Positions 23,901-36,500 of a stretch of DNA of 64,000 nt are shown here, piece by piece. The notes below the pieces were generated by a model. That model did no database searches. It saw only the letters and a list, made by a program, of their open reading frames with translations, and was not told where the DNA came from. Origin of the DNA: Beroe ovata (Eukaryota > Ctenophora > Nuda > Beroida > Beroidae); the NCBI GenBank assembly GCA_946803715.1, contig CAMPET010000095.1:145039-209038 (forward strand), read 5' to 3'. The position numbers were made by a program, and so were the translations under genes. Position 1 is the first letter of the stretch. Each line of letters begins with the position of its first letter.

Positions 23901-25322
23901 TACACGAGTGCCCGATTGTAGGTTCTTGACAATGACTTGCGAGAGACCGACATATGTCATTTCAAACTTGTTTTTGTATATTGTCCTCCTCAGACAGCAG
24001 TCAAACAGGTCAACAGCACCACAGAGGGAACCCTGTTGAGAATTGGCTTCATATTTTGACATCAGGAAAAACTCAGGAAAAATTTCCCGACTATATCTGG
24101 ACACAGGTCTGGCGAAAAACGCCGTCATACTCACGCATATTAATCTGGATCCGTCCTTTTTCCAACTCAGGGCAGTGATTGTGTAGAGGTTAGGGATGTT
24201 CTTGGGAATACCCTCCTCCCAGATCTGTTTACGAGGCGCCCAGTTGAACACTCTCAACCTGTTAAAACTACCAAGGACCAAGGAGTGACCACTCGGACTA
24301 TTCGTGGCTACTGTAAACTCCTTCTCGTCCTTGTCACGGGAGTAGTCGAATTGTTGAGTTATCTTACCTGAAATAATGAGTTTATAATCCTCCTTAGTGT
24401 TATTCCCCCTGAGTTCAGTCAGAATGAACTCGCGAAGATTGAAATATGGAAAGGATCTATACTGAAATTCGAACTTCATCGTATCATACTATCATGGAAA
24501 TGTTTTAGTGAAAAACTCCCTATCTAAATATCGATATTACCGTCAGGGTTGTACATGATGATACGTTTGTCACACCCTGCTGCCACGATGGAACTGCCCC
24601 ATGCCAGAGCGTACGGAGCACACGAGTGCCGAACAATCTGACCGTGACTCAACCCTGTTCCCTCATTGTCGAAAAAGTATCGCAAAATAGCGCCATCCGC
24701 GTGACCCGAGATGATTGCTTTGTTTGATGGACTGAAATGAATCATCGGTTCAGAGGTTTTTCATGACTCTTCACTCACGGAAGAAAATGGAATTTTACAT
24801 GAAAACTTATGGTGATTATAGTCGATGATTGACTCACTTTGCTGCTAGTGCCACCACACAGCTATCTGTGCCATAGAGAGGCTGGCTCTTATTCGTCCTC
24901 ACGTTACACAACCTCACTTTCCCACTCGCTAGACCGATGATGAATGCCGGTTGATCGGGTGGCCAGACCATCGCAGTGACGGCACATTCCTGCAGGAACT
25001 TGTTGCAAATGGTCTTTCTCTCGCCCCATTCCTCCCCTATCTTATAGACAAACACTATATCATCCGTCTGTCCCACGGCTATACGTGTTGAGTCGGGTGA
25101 AAAGGCCAGGGCCTTCACTTGGTACTGTTTCCGGACATTGTTCGGATCCGAGGCTTTCGTCGAGAATTTGTCTCGTTTTTCACCGTGGTCGTCGAACAGC
25201 AGCACAACTTTGTCCACCGTGACGACTGCTAGTTTTGCGTTGTTCGGTGACCATGCGAATGCTGTCACTTTTGCTTGACCATCTTGGGCGTTTACAAGGG
25301 ATTTGAGGTATCGTAGCTGCAT
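14903..25322 (-). CDS. IFT172: IFT172, intraflagellar transport protein 172, exons 1-29
   Basis: IFT172 is an IFT-B subunit that acts in cilia in anterograde transport and at the tip turnaround. Exons 1-20: 25322-24838, 24731-24541, 24367-24135, 24032-23865, 23693-23514, 23136-22983, 22863-22685, 22506-22363, 22036-21942, 21787-21367, 21142-20975, 20876-20677, 20417-20262, 20012-19836, 19715-19580, 19479-19324, 19221-19118, 19029-18932, 18762-18611, 18455-18253. Exons 21-29: 17595-17472, 17369-17262, 17164-17031, 16940-16814, 16666-16533, 16349-16256, 16023-15904, 15604-15374, 15224-15071. With exon 30 at 8376-8195 the frame closes exactly at about 1735 residues (human about 1749). The first ~610 residues are WD40 repeats ([18 protein letters not shown]); the rest is TPR-like ([18 protein letters not shown]). 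The ATG at 25322 matches the family start (MQLRYLKSL). Exon 30 lies beyond a 6.5-kb segment holding the duplicate. Confidence 0.93.
15626..15838. repeat. 24-bp minisatellite in the IFT172 intron 27-28, right copy
   Basis: About nine units of the same 24-bp motif as at 9118-9360, with one fewer unit and scattered differences. It abuts the exon 28 acceptor. Confidence 0.9.
18100..18247. repeat. 35-bp tandem repeat with GTGTATACAC palindrome, right copy
   Basis: This array looks identical by eye to the one at 11757-11905 and lies just downstream of the exon 20 donor in intron 20. Confidence 0.85.
21225..21362. repeat. 15-bp-class tandem repeat in IFT172 intron 10
   Basis: Repeats of TGACACCACTCTCTT and variants directly after the exon 10 donor. 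They extend the exon 10 frame falsely with a Val/Ser/Arg/Glu repeat. Confidence 0.85.
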
Positions 25323-25549
25323 CCTAGAAGACGGATATTGGATAATGGACACCTACCTATAGTGTTAAGTATTACTATGTCCAATGTTTATAAACCGCTA
25401 TAAATTGTTCATAATTAAGATTTCGGTAGTCAAACTATAATTGCACATTAACTTGCTCATTAAATTTAAATGGAGAACAACATTAATCATTCATAATACA
25501 AAACTTTAAAAAGAAACGTCAAAAATTAACGGAGTAAAAAATGCAACTA

Positions 25550-28500
25550 TTAAATCTGACTGGCTGCTTCAGCGATAAATTTATCGAACTTGTAACCCGT
25601 CGATTTCAAGTACTCTTTCTCAAAATATTGTACGAGAGAACTGATTAAAATGAACAGAGAATTCAGAAGTTTTCCCAGGCTATCATCCAAAACGACGTCA
25701 CCAGATCGGTAAATCGCACCTAGGTAAACATTGATAAACTTAATAAGTGGATCGCTGATACAAATGTGTTGCAGTGTCTCTTTACAGTGAGACACTAAAT
25801 CAACCACCATGTCTTTCACAATACCCTCGTCAAGGTTCTTATTTTCTGTCAGAGACTTGTCGATAAGTTCACTGATTATCCCGTTCAGCTGCTGGAGACC
25901 ATGGAGCTTAGAGCAAGGACTATGGGCTGCATGGAAAGCGGTAACCAGGAATGAGGTATCTTGAAGTAGCATGTGTTTCAGCAGGATAGTCTTGTACACG
26001 TGCCACGTGTCCTTCTCTTCCAATATCTTCTGATTCAGTCTACTGATAACGAACTGGACATCTTCCTCTCCCGTTCCCTCGGCGTAATCGTAGAAGAAAG
26101 TTGCAGTGTAGTGCTTGTAAAACACAGCGAAATTGGAGTTAAGGGGGACAGAAGGGGTGTAGTGGTCGTAGAGTTCTACTGACGGATCAGCGTAAATTGG
26201 CTTGATGTCTTTGATCACCTTAACATAGTAGCCTAAACTGAGCTTAATGAAGAACTCGAATGTTACCTGAGCTCTTGAACGCAAGGCATTCGATATCTCT
26301 GATGTTAGATCAGCCTTTTCACTTATATTTGATTGCACTCTATCCATGTTTAGCAGTACAGTATCCCCTTTATCCACCGAATAGCCAACAACGACGTGAT
26401 GCATGGAAATATCAATGAGATGTAACACGAGCATTTCGGTCAGAAAATCCAGTCCTGTATCAGCACCAGCTGATCGGGACTCTTTAATCATGACGTACAC
26501 TTCCTCACAATTGAATGTGTACATCATGGGGTTGAGCTTGCCACATGTTACATGCTCAGCACATGGATACATTGCATGCATGATCCGAATTCCGTCTTTC
26601 TTGGTGATATATGGCTTGTTTTGAGCTGTCTTACAAATGTTAAGAAGCAAAAGCATCCCATTGGAGTCTCCTTGTAGGAGAGTATGGTAAAGGCCGAATA
26701 TTCCTTCGTTAATACAGAAGATCTGGTTCTCCTGATTTTTCAGTCTGGGCTTTTGGATGAGGGACTTGGTGAGACTAGATTCTGATATGATGTCATGTTC
26801 GACTTTGTAGAACGAGCAAAGGCAGTTTTGTATCAGATAATTATATGGGTTAGATGGGAAATCAGTAGTTATGGCTGTCATGGAATTTTCAATAGTCATA
26901 TCGATGAACATATCACTTTGATACTGCAAGAGAACTGCAATTGTGTGCATATTTGCAGCAGATTGAATCTTGGCAGCATTCTGCTTGACATCAACACCAA
27001 AGTTAAAAGATTTGAAAACGCCGGGTTCGTAAAAGCCGATCTCATATTTAGGAACAGGTACCTGGTCATATGGAGATGATGTAATGTGGCTTAGATCACG
27101 GGACAGGTGATTCCGTATGACAGATAAATTGTCAGAATAGGCGTTTATTACGTCAGTCAGATGAATTAAGCTGGATAGTGCGAATGGTTGCAAGCAAAGG
27201 GAACTGACTATGCAAGTAATTTTCTCAACGTCCAGGAAGGTTGCTATATTTTGAGCTTGATCTTCACGATGAAGCAGTTCTTCTAACACAAAAATATTGT
27301 TCTCAAGAGAAGTGGAAAAGTGCTTTGTGACATGAGAGTACATTGAATGACTTGATATGTTGTCAAGTCTTTTTAAAATATCCTTCAGCGAGGTTCGTAA
27401 TAGGTCAGCCACCCTCCCATGACTCTCAGTAGTGATTGCCACATATTTCGCTAATGCCTCGTATCGGGATGCCAAGCAGTTTAGTTTCCCGGAAGAGGAT
27501 TTGTGCAAACTTGCGATATCCTGCATTAGGGCCTCACTCCCAGCTACTGGATCAAGAAAGCAATCGAGAATGAGGCCGTGCACAAATCTGTACAAGTCTA
27601 GAGAATGTGACGTGGATAGATAACCGTCTCTGATTGCCGTGATTGGGGGAATAACAGATGGATGATGTTTACTGAGATACTGAGTGGTTCCCCGGGATGC
27701 TCCCTGTTGTTTGCTTTTCTTTGCATGTGCAGCCTCGTGGTCGACCAGTGTCGATTGGAACAGGATTGATTCATAAACTTCTGCACTGTCTTGATTTATA
27801 AGAGCCCCCTGATATAGATTCAGTAGGGGTACAGTGCCATAACATGAACAAAATAACTTCCCCATCTTTTTCCACAGTCTAAACAAAGTATAGGTTTTGG
27901 TGATTTTAGTCAAGATGCCATCTTCCCTCAACATAGCACTTGAGATAACTTGGGTGGCTGTTTCCATACAACCCCGCAGATCATCTTGACATTCCTCAAC
28001 CTCTGACGCCGTGAACTCTCTGCTTACTGCTCCAGCAATCTTGAAGTTTTGAGGTACCAAAATTTCGGGATTCTGAAGGAAATCTCCCACTACTAACTCT
28101 GTAAACTCATTCAACACATTATTAACATCATCTCCAGTGATAACCACATCAATGTGAATATTGATTTCGTTAAGTACATATCCCAGAAGTGACTGGTGGA
28201 ATACTGAAGGATAAACGAGAGATACTGCGAGTTTAACATTCTCAGGGAATTTTATCAAAGATTCAGCTGCCTTGAGCGCAGGAGTAATTCCAGTGCAATT
28301 TATCCATGGGATGACACTTTCAAGGCCCCAAACTGGTGGGGTTCCCATTGACTTGACCAAACTGCCACTCCTTGTTGTACTCGTGAGGGGTATCTTATCT
28401 GAAATGAACCAGTCAATTTGCCCCAACTCCGTGAAATACTACCTCTTTTTAATTTTCTATACTTCTATGCAGTGATTTATAGCGAAGGTACGATATTGAT

Positions 28501-28894
28501 GCGATGAACCCAAGTCATCTGTCATATGTCAATAGAAAAAAAAAACAATTTTAGATCAATGTACGAGTGAACAGATAAAACCATGCTTATTGCTTATTGA
28601 AGAAGATGAAGTAGGTACCAGATGTTAGATGTGATTTTGTCATTACAAATGACTCAGAAGCGCCAATGAAACTGTAGATGAGCGACTTGTATGGGTTGTA
28701 GGGAAGAAATTGCTGATGAAACAAGCAGTCAAGAGCATCCAACACATTATTCCGGAGATTGCATGCAGTGAGATAAGATTCCACATCAACACCATCTGTC
28801 ATTCCTTGAAAGTTTTTCTCAAGTCTCAGGATATCAATCTCTACTTTCTCATTTTGATTAGATATGAAGAAGATCAATTGCTTGATGCTTTGAT
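25550..28894 (-). CDS. Large helical protein, unidentified
   Basis: Two exons are supported: 28894-28619 (needs one carried base from upstream, ends with one base) and 28397-25550, joined through a CTG/GTACCT donor and a TTTCAG acceptor. Together they encode about 1040 residues ending FDKFIAEAASQI. The first exon contains LRLEKNFQGMTDGVDVES and NNVLDALDCLFHQ. The rest is predominantly amphipathic helix with Leu/Ile-rich segments, no signal peptide, no obvious transmembrane span and no catalytic motif I can name. Upstream of 28894 there is a good acceptor but no visible ATG exon before the next gene, so the N-terminus is probably incomplete or lies beyond 30.2 kb. I considered HEM/NCKAP1, strumpellin and SWIP families, but remembered family features do not fit. 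The stop lies 228 bp from the IFT172 start, on the same strand. Confidence 0.7.
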
Positions 28895-29013
28895 CTGATG
28901 TGACAAGTTAAAATAATTTAAAATGTATAACAGCTATAGAAGAAGTCTTCAAAACCTTGAAATATAAACACCGAATTTATCACACAAAATAAATAATTTC
29001 AATTGCTAAATGT

Positions 29014-30150
29014 CTAGGTATAGTGCACTAATCTTGGTGTTATCTGAACATTTTCATAATCAAAGTTAGAGTCTATTTGAAATGGTGTCACTAAATTTTC
29101 TTCACTCTGACTAGCTGTTACTGAATCATTAGCAATAGTTCTTGTGTTATTCATTCTTATATAAACATTGCTATCATTCACTGTAATGCAATTATCAAAA
29201 GTTTCACCAGGCAGGAGCTGAATATTGTCATCTGGTGTAACAGGCGAGACTGAAAGAGTTCTCTGATTTGAGAGAGATGCATCTCTTATATTGGAACTAT
29301 GAGTATCATTTTGAATGTCAATTACATTTCCAGTGATGTTATTACTAATAAGGTTGTCTCTTCCTGTATTTGAACATTCATTATGATAGAATGAGGGCAC
29401 ATAGGAGGTACATAGACCAAGTTCGTCATCATTGACTACCTCGCTTTCATCAATATCTTTATCACTATCATAGCAATAGTTGCTAACAACAAAATTATCA
29501 ACCTTCAAATTGACAGGTTGATTGATAGCAACAGGGAAAAATTCCCCTACAGAATTTTCAGCTTCTCTGCTAACAGGGCAATTCAATTCAATGACTTCTA
29601 TATCTTCAGGATTGCTACATGGAATCACAATAGAGTCACTGTCATCTTGAATCTTTGCAGCACCTTTATCATTATCAGGAAGTGTATCAGAAGAATAGTT
29701 TTCTGATCCTATTGACTGGTTATAACGGTTATCAATTTCAGGTTGAAAAGACAATGAATTTTCTCCAAGGTTTAATTCAATACTGTATTCAGGGCTACAC
29801 TGTAGTGATGATTCCCGAGCTTCTAAATGGTTAAGCATGACATCAAGACATTGAATACCAGAGTTGATTGCTATTTCAGATGTGTGCGACTGTGATTCTG
29901 ATAGAGATGCAGAATCGGATGCATTCAAAGGATTTGGGGTATCATTGACAATTTCAAATTCCCTGTTTTCAAGATATGAAAGAATGCCATCTATTGAATT
30001 TGTTCCAGATGGATGATGCTCCACATTCACTGTCACGGATTCAAACATATTTGTGAATTGTTCAAAAGTTTGCTCTTCAGCTTGAATAAATCCTTCCAAA
30101 AACATTTGGGGTTGTTGAGTGCTTCCTCTTTCATCAACATCATCCATCAC
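29014..30150 (-). CDS. Acidic Asn/Ser/Asp-rich protein, unidentified
   Basis: A single open frame of 378 codons from MMDDVDERGSTQ to RLVHYT. The composition is strongly acidic and rich in Ser, Asn, Asp, Glu and Ile, with few basic residues and no signal peptide or membrane segment. It contains two similar short helical motifs about 60 residues apart, GILSYLENRE and VMLNHLEARES, which may be a duplicated binding motif. Such composition suggests an intrinsically disordered nuclear or cytosolic regulator, but that is inference. It lies between the large helical protein and the divergently transcribed transposase-like gene at 31078. Intron positions are not seen. Confidence 0.6.
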   Translation of the reverse strand: MMDDVDERGSTQQPQMFLEGFIQAEEQTFEQFTNMFESVTVNVEHHPSGTNSIDGILSYLENREFEIVNDTPNPLNASDSASLSESQSHTSEIAINSGIQCLDVMLNHLEARESSLQCSPEYSIELNLGENSLSFQPEIDNRYNQSIGSENYSSDTLPDNDKGAAKIQDDSDSIVIPCSNPEDIEVIELNCPVSREAENSVGEFFPVAINQPVNLKVDNFVVSNYCYDSDKDIDESEVVNDDELGLCTSYVPSFYHNECSNTGRDNLISNNITGNVIDIQNDTHSSNIRDASLSNQRTLSVSPVTPDDNIQLLPGETFDNCITVNDSNVYIRMNNTRTIANDSVTASQSEENLVTPFQIDSNFDYENVQITPRLVHYT

Positions 30151-31077
30151 ACATTTATTAAAAACTATTCATTCACTAAAACTGCATTCTTTGATTCATT
30201 AGAACAGAGATTTCTAACTCGTTATATCAAAACAACTTTGAACTTAAGATTTATCATTTGAGAGAACTCAAGATGAAACTTAAACATTCCATTCATGCAA
30301 GACTGTGAACTAAAATAATGAATGGGTGGAAATGTATATGAATGAAAAATGAAAGCAAAGACCAGGGATTAGGGAACCAAACCTTTTACATTATGTGCAA
30401 TACTGCCATTTCTTGCGTCATTATACAGTATACTCACATATGACGCATATATACATTTAGTTTTTAGATAATATTTTATCTAAAAACTGAAATAAATGTA
30501 TATACTACCTTTGAACTTGTCAGATTTTATCTGACCTCTGTTTCTTGCGCGCGGCACGGTGGCACGCGCACCTTCATCGATGAAGGCGCGAACGCGAACG
30601 CGAGAAATTGAAACATTAACAGGTCAGGTAACATCATAGATCTGACAACTTTGAACCAGAAATCTATAATTACTGATAAATAACTGACTATAGTGAGTTC
30701 TTTCCCTTACTATAACGATGGCGCCGCGCAATTTCTTAATTTCAAATGCAAGCTTGTCAGATGTTGTCTGACAAGCTTGCATAATTGAAATTTGGAAATA
30801 ATGAAAAACTTTGCGCCGCGCGCGAAACCAGAAACGGAATCGGAGTTTATTATCAATTACAATGCCATGCCATCGATTGACAAATCGAAAATGGTAGTTT
30901 TGATAATTTCAATTAATTTGTTGGTCCTTTCAGCACTGAGTACAAGCTTTGTATATGTTCTCTTGTATTGTTTAATGCTGTTAATAATGTAACAGTGATT
31001 TTGTGATTCATTCAATTTATTTGACATGATCTATTTAGTGTTGTATGGTTAACACATTATCCCATTAGTCATAAATA
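30151..31077. other. Divergent intergenic spacer with foldback DNA
   Basis: It separates the minus-strand acidic protein from the plus-strand transposase-like gene and must hold both promoters. Contents: a TTTAGATAATATTTTATCTAAA-type inverted pair near 30462-30488, the dispersed TCTGACCTCTGTTTCT sequence near 30530, GC-rich islands, and the hairpin at 30746-30782. No gene is seen. Confidence 0.6.
30746..30782. repeat. Perfect 16-bp inverted repeat with 5-bp loop
   Basis: The arms ATGCAAGCTTGTCAGA and TCTGACAAGCTTGCAT are exact complements around TGTTG. Imperfect complementarity continues outward to GC-rich ends near 30721 and 30822, suggesting a small foldback element of about 110 bp. Confidence 0.85.
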
Positions 31078-33468
31078 ATGCCAAAAGACCCAAAAAGGTA
31101 TTACTGCACTATTGCCAATTGTAATTTTAAAGGTGCTGGAAACAACCCTATTGGTTTCTTGTGGAAAAACAGACTAACACATGCAAACAAACACAGGTAA
31201 ATGAACATTTTCAAACAGCTTGTTAAATACTGCCAATGTAACAATTTATATCATGCCTGCACATCAAACTTACAAAATATGTAGTTCAAAGTGACCTTCT
31301 TTATGGAATCTATTTTTCAGACGCGGTCCAAACCCAGCCTCAGTTGAAGATATTGTTAGGTGTTTTAGGGAGATGCCAGCAGCTGGCACCACTCCGATCA
31401 CTAGATTAATCCCACCACTACCAGCCACTGAACCTCCCCAGCAACAACATTATGATCAAGAGAAACTGGATCTGATTGGGAAACAGTTGAAAAACATCAC
31501 AGCTGCTGTCACAGATATGTCTAACCGTTTACAAGAGGGTGGACAGTTGAGAGCTGTTATAACACAAGCTGAGACTAGTGCTGCCCAGTCTACAGCAGGA
31601 CCTGCAGCAGCACTACGGGTGAGTACTCAGTTCAGTTGCCCACAATCCCAATTCCAAAATTAGACCACAATATTAAATAGCTGAAGGGGCTAGCTACTGA
31701 GTGTTGGGTTTGTTGGACCAATTAAATTCTTATCATGAACTATGATCTATAGACTAAATACATATGAACATTAGTAATGGTCAATCAAACTTTATATGAT
31801 AATAATGGAATAATACACTCAGTAATCCATTATAGAACAGTTCCTCCCTGCATCATAAGCCGCACGTAACTAGCAGCGGTGCAGCATGCGCACTAAATTT
31901 TCAGAGAAATTACTGGACACCTGCTCCGGCAACATGGATGTTGCCACGCATTTGTGTGACCTAAAATTTCTCTACTAGAAGACGTTGAGACTTGCATTTA
32001 ACTACACAGTACACTCGAGATAAATATTCGAATTTTGGACTCTGTCGCATCTCTAATAAACATTTATGATTATAAATTATTCATGCACCAATCATCAATG
32101 TGCTCCTTCACAGGTCAATTTTAATTTTTGATAAATATTTATTTATCAGGGGGAAACCTACCAAGAATTGCAACCTGAGGAGGTGAAGAACTTGATTCAG
32201 CTCTGTGAGGGGAAAGAGGATCTTGAGTCCCTGCCCTTGCCCTGTTCTTTCAAGGTATTTATTTCTGTGATTGTCAAATTTAGTATGAAATTTGAATGTC
32301 ATACCAACTATAATATGAAACGTCTGTATATATGAGGACAAATTATAAGTTTTAAGATTAGTTTACTGAGTAGAGTGTACTTATACTTTATGTACTTCAT
32401 TGGTATGTGTTACTGGTCAAAGTCTACTGTGTCCCACACTGTGTCCTCACTCCCCAGTTGTCAAGAAAACAGTTGTCTCCGTCCTCAACTTCAAGTAGTT
32501 TATTTGGAAACTTTAGTTATAGAAAAGTTTTAAGACATCCTACTTCAAATTTTCGTTGTTCTTGGAGGATGTGGTCGGTGCTTCGTGGTAAAGCTAATTC
32601 GACTGACGATTTTCTGTCTACCAGTTTTGAATATCAGCTGTGAAAAAATTGTGATGTAGCACTCTTATGCATGAATCTGTTGATTGCTGAGTTTTTATAT
32701 GTATTCAATACTCTACTTAAATTTTATTGCTGAATTTTGCTTGATGACAGACTTCTGAATGACGAATTGTTTTGCTCCACAAAACTAAATTCAGGTGGAT
32801 GCTGAAGTTATTAGATGCAAGTTGTGCCCGGGACGTAGAGGTTGGACCCTACCAACTACCAGCCGGGACGAAAAAAAGCGAAGAACTCGGAAATGGAGCA
32901 GGATGCTCCACCACCTGGTACAGCATATACAAACTGACAAGCCAGACAAGCATCAGGACATGCTCCACAAATCCCTCCGGCAGACCAGGGAGACCCTTCC
33001 CGAGAGGATATCTCTCAACTTCACTACCCTCGCATGCAAAAACCTACTCTCCGGAAACTGTGATCGGTATGAACATGTCAATTGCGACTGTAATCTGTTT
33101 CAGTTGCGAAGCCCACTGGCTATGTGTCGGAAATGTAATCAAATTAATCAAAGTCGAAATGAAATAAATTCAATGCTGTGAGAATAACTGTGCATAGCCT
33201 GGCGAACACGGTGGAGATTCTTGCTATACTGCATGTTAGATAAGAAATCGAAACCAAGAGTTCCGTACAGACCACTTTGTCACAGAAGTTGATAGCCTTA
33301 CCACATTTCTATTCTGCTAAACACACACACACACACACACNNNNNNNNNNNNNNNNNNNNNNNNNNNNNNNNNNNNNNNNNNNNNNNNNNNNNNNNNNNN
33401 NNNNNNNNNNNNNNNNNNNNNNNNNNNNNNNNNNNNNNNNNNNNNNNNNNNNNNNNNNNNNNNNNNNN

Positions 33469-33500
<32 letters not shown>

Positions 33501-36500
33501 CGAAAGTCAAATCTAGCAACTCGCATTTCTAAATTCCAGGAGACAGGAAGACCCAGAAAGCCTTGACACTGACACATCAGCTTACAGTCACATGAAGAAA
33601 GGAGAGGTCAAGCGCGTCAAGATAACTGTCGATTGTCCTTTCCTGACACCTTCCCTAGCTAAGCCAGACTCCCCAGCATTCACTCCACTTCCAGCCCAGC
33701 CGGCTACCGCATCCTCTTCTGGTATCCAACAGACCACTGTGACTGTTCCTGAAAGCATCCTGCAGAAGAGTGAGTTAGATAGAAATATTGCACTGCACTT
33801 TACAGTATTATAACTTTGTGACTTTTACTGTAGAATTAAAATTTAAATACCACTGTTCTACGCATCTAGGATTGTGTGAATTGTGTTACTGGATGCAATT
33901 TAATGATCAACTTCTCATCAAGATTGAAAGTGTAGAATAACTTCGCATTATTTACAACATAATTGAATAATCCGATTCAATTCAATTCAATTGATAGCCA
34001 AATGGTGAATTGCATTTATTATGCAGTCTTCATACACCAGTCAATTTCGACCTCTAGTTTTGGAGCTACTGGAGAATGGAATGCTGTCAACAGAGAGCCA
34101 ACCTGACCCATGTTCAACTTCTAAGAAGACAAAGTCAAGCCTCCAATATTGTGAGACGGTGAAAGACCTGATGGATACTTGCCCTGTCTTCTCAATCACG
34201 GTAAGTGGCTTATCGAATAGCAACTATTTACACTTGACAAATGGGGCAGAGGGAGTAGGGACAGGGGCATCCTTGGAGATAATGTCGATTTCAGTTGCCA
34301 ACACGTACTAGAAAATGGAGAGTTAACTTTATTATTTGCTGGAATCGTGACAATTTGAGCAGAGAAATTTAGCCTTTAAACTTTAAAGGAAAATACTGCT
34401 TGAAAGCTTACGAGCTTGAATAACAGTTTTTCATAGCTCTGGAGAAAAAACAAATAATCGTTTTCATTGGACCACTTTTGCTCGAAAATCCCCTCATGCT
34501 ATGAACTGTGTGGCTTCTTGGGGCCACGCCCCATGCCCCTGCTCTGAATAGAAAATGGTGTCATAGACTATAGTGCCTAAGTCCTCATTTGGTTCAAAAC
34601 CTCGATATGGTTTTTAAAGAAAGTGAGATTTTTGTAAGTGAGCCTTGTTGGAATATGACTAGCAAACATAGGAATTATTCTGCATCTTTGGAAAGGGGAC
34701 TGGGTAGTGGATACGGGTATTGGGTAACTTTCTCTTACGCCGAAAATAGAAATCTTGATTCCTACAGACGAAGAACACTATTCGCTGCAGGGCCTGCCCA
34801 AGGGGGGAATGGTCTCTGCCCGGTGGATCCTCCCTGAGGGCAGTAGATGAGCCCTATCGGGACAGTAACGGGTTGAGGTTTTCTAGGTGGTCAAAAATAC
34901 TGGTCAGTCTGGCCGATCACCTGAGGTCGGGGGAGCACGCACACCGTTCCGCCAACGAACAGTTCTCCCACCAAGAGTGCAAAAAGGTGGAAGTGGCAAA
35001 GAAGCTGGCCAGGAAGGTGTTACATCACATCAGCGAAGGCTTCTCATTCAGGTAAGACCCAAATTATTATGGGTTAAATTTCGGATTTCTAAAGAGAAAG
35101 AAAGAGAGATCTGGGATTGCACACATGAGACGATTGTGAATTAGGTATCTAGAAAGTATAAATATCATCAGTTACTGGTAACTTCTTAGTTTTCACACTT
35201 TGCCTTCACTCACCAGATTGTGGGAGAGGCAGATGGTGGTCTCCTATCTTAACGGTGAACAGCTCGGTTCGACCCACCACTCCAAGTGGTTCCCGGCTGT
35301 TGCCGTTGATTCCTTTTACAGACTGATGACCGGTAACGTGGCAGCGAATCTCAAGAGGGCCTCCGCTGAGTTGGGCTTCCCGATACCTTTGGGGTTCACT
35401 TGCCGCGGGGACACCAGCGGGCAGCTATCTCGATTAGTCATGGGTCTGAAGTTCCTGAACCTGGAGGAAGGTAAGCCATCAGAACTTAATAGAGAATGGT
35501 ATTCTTGGGGTATTCTTGGGTTCCTAATGATTTTGATCACATGACAGCGATTGACCAATGAGAATACAGAAATGCTGTCACGACTCTCGTCATTAAAAAC
35601 ATTTGGGGGCCCTCCACAAGATAACCATTCTCTATCGCTTATAAATATTGCTGGTTGCTGAAGTTTATAAGTTTCATAACCAATAATTTGAAATCGGTAA
35701 CATCTCTCCACCTCACATTTAGGGAAACCACTGACCTCCTTAACGTACCTGGCAAACCCGCGCTGGGTCAATAAGGATGGAGCAGGGACATCAGAGCTGG
35801 TGATCAAGACGCTTGCTGGAACTTTCCCTGAGGAAGAAATCCTCTTCCATTTAGCAGGTGGATCATATGATGGGGAGATGGTTGACATCCACCTTGTAGA
35901 GCATGTCCATCAGCGACTTACGCACGGTCCGGAGCTCAATCCCAAGCAGCAGACTATTGCCTGGATGTGGGATGGGGCACATGTGCTAGAGAGGATCCTC
36001 TCCAATACTCGGGAGGATTGCCCCATTTTAGAGGCAGGCATCCAACACGTGATGGAGATGAATTTATTTTGGGAGGAACAGGAGAACCAGAATAGGGCAC
36101 TAGAAGTGGCAGAGGAGATGAAGAGGCGGTGGTTTGCGCCCAAAACGCTCAAAGAGCTCAAACTGACGGGCCACACTGCCACAGTGTTCAAAGATTACCT
36201 CCGTAATCTAGACATCTGTGAAAGGGTAAGTTTTTTCCTTTTACCGTAGGGGTCATTGATATACTTTCATACGCCCGTTCTGACTTCTGGGTTACTGTAT
36301 ATTAGTCACACTATTTTTTAGAAGAATACTAAATAATAAATTAACCTTCTTCAGGCGGCCGTAAATATCGAGGATCCCAGAATCTATGGTTTGATGCAGG
36401 ACGCCGGCAACATTCTAATGAGGCTCGACATCTGCTTCACCTGGGCGATCCTCCGGGTGATCGAGGCGCTCTCACTGGCGTTCCAAAAAAGTAACCTAAG

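Noticed and set aside
25550-28426. Assignment to HEM/NCKAP1, strumpellin (WASHC5) or SWIP (WASHC4)
   Set aside because: The motif order I know for these families is not present; left unnamed.
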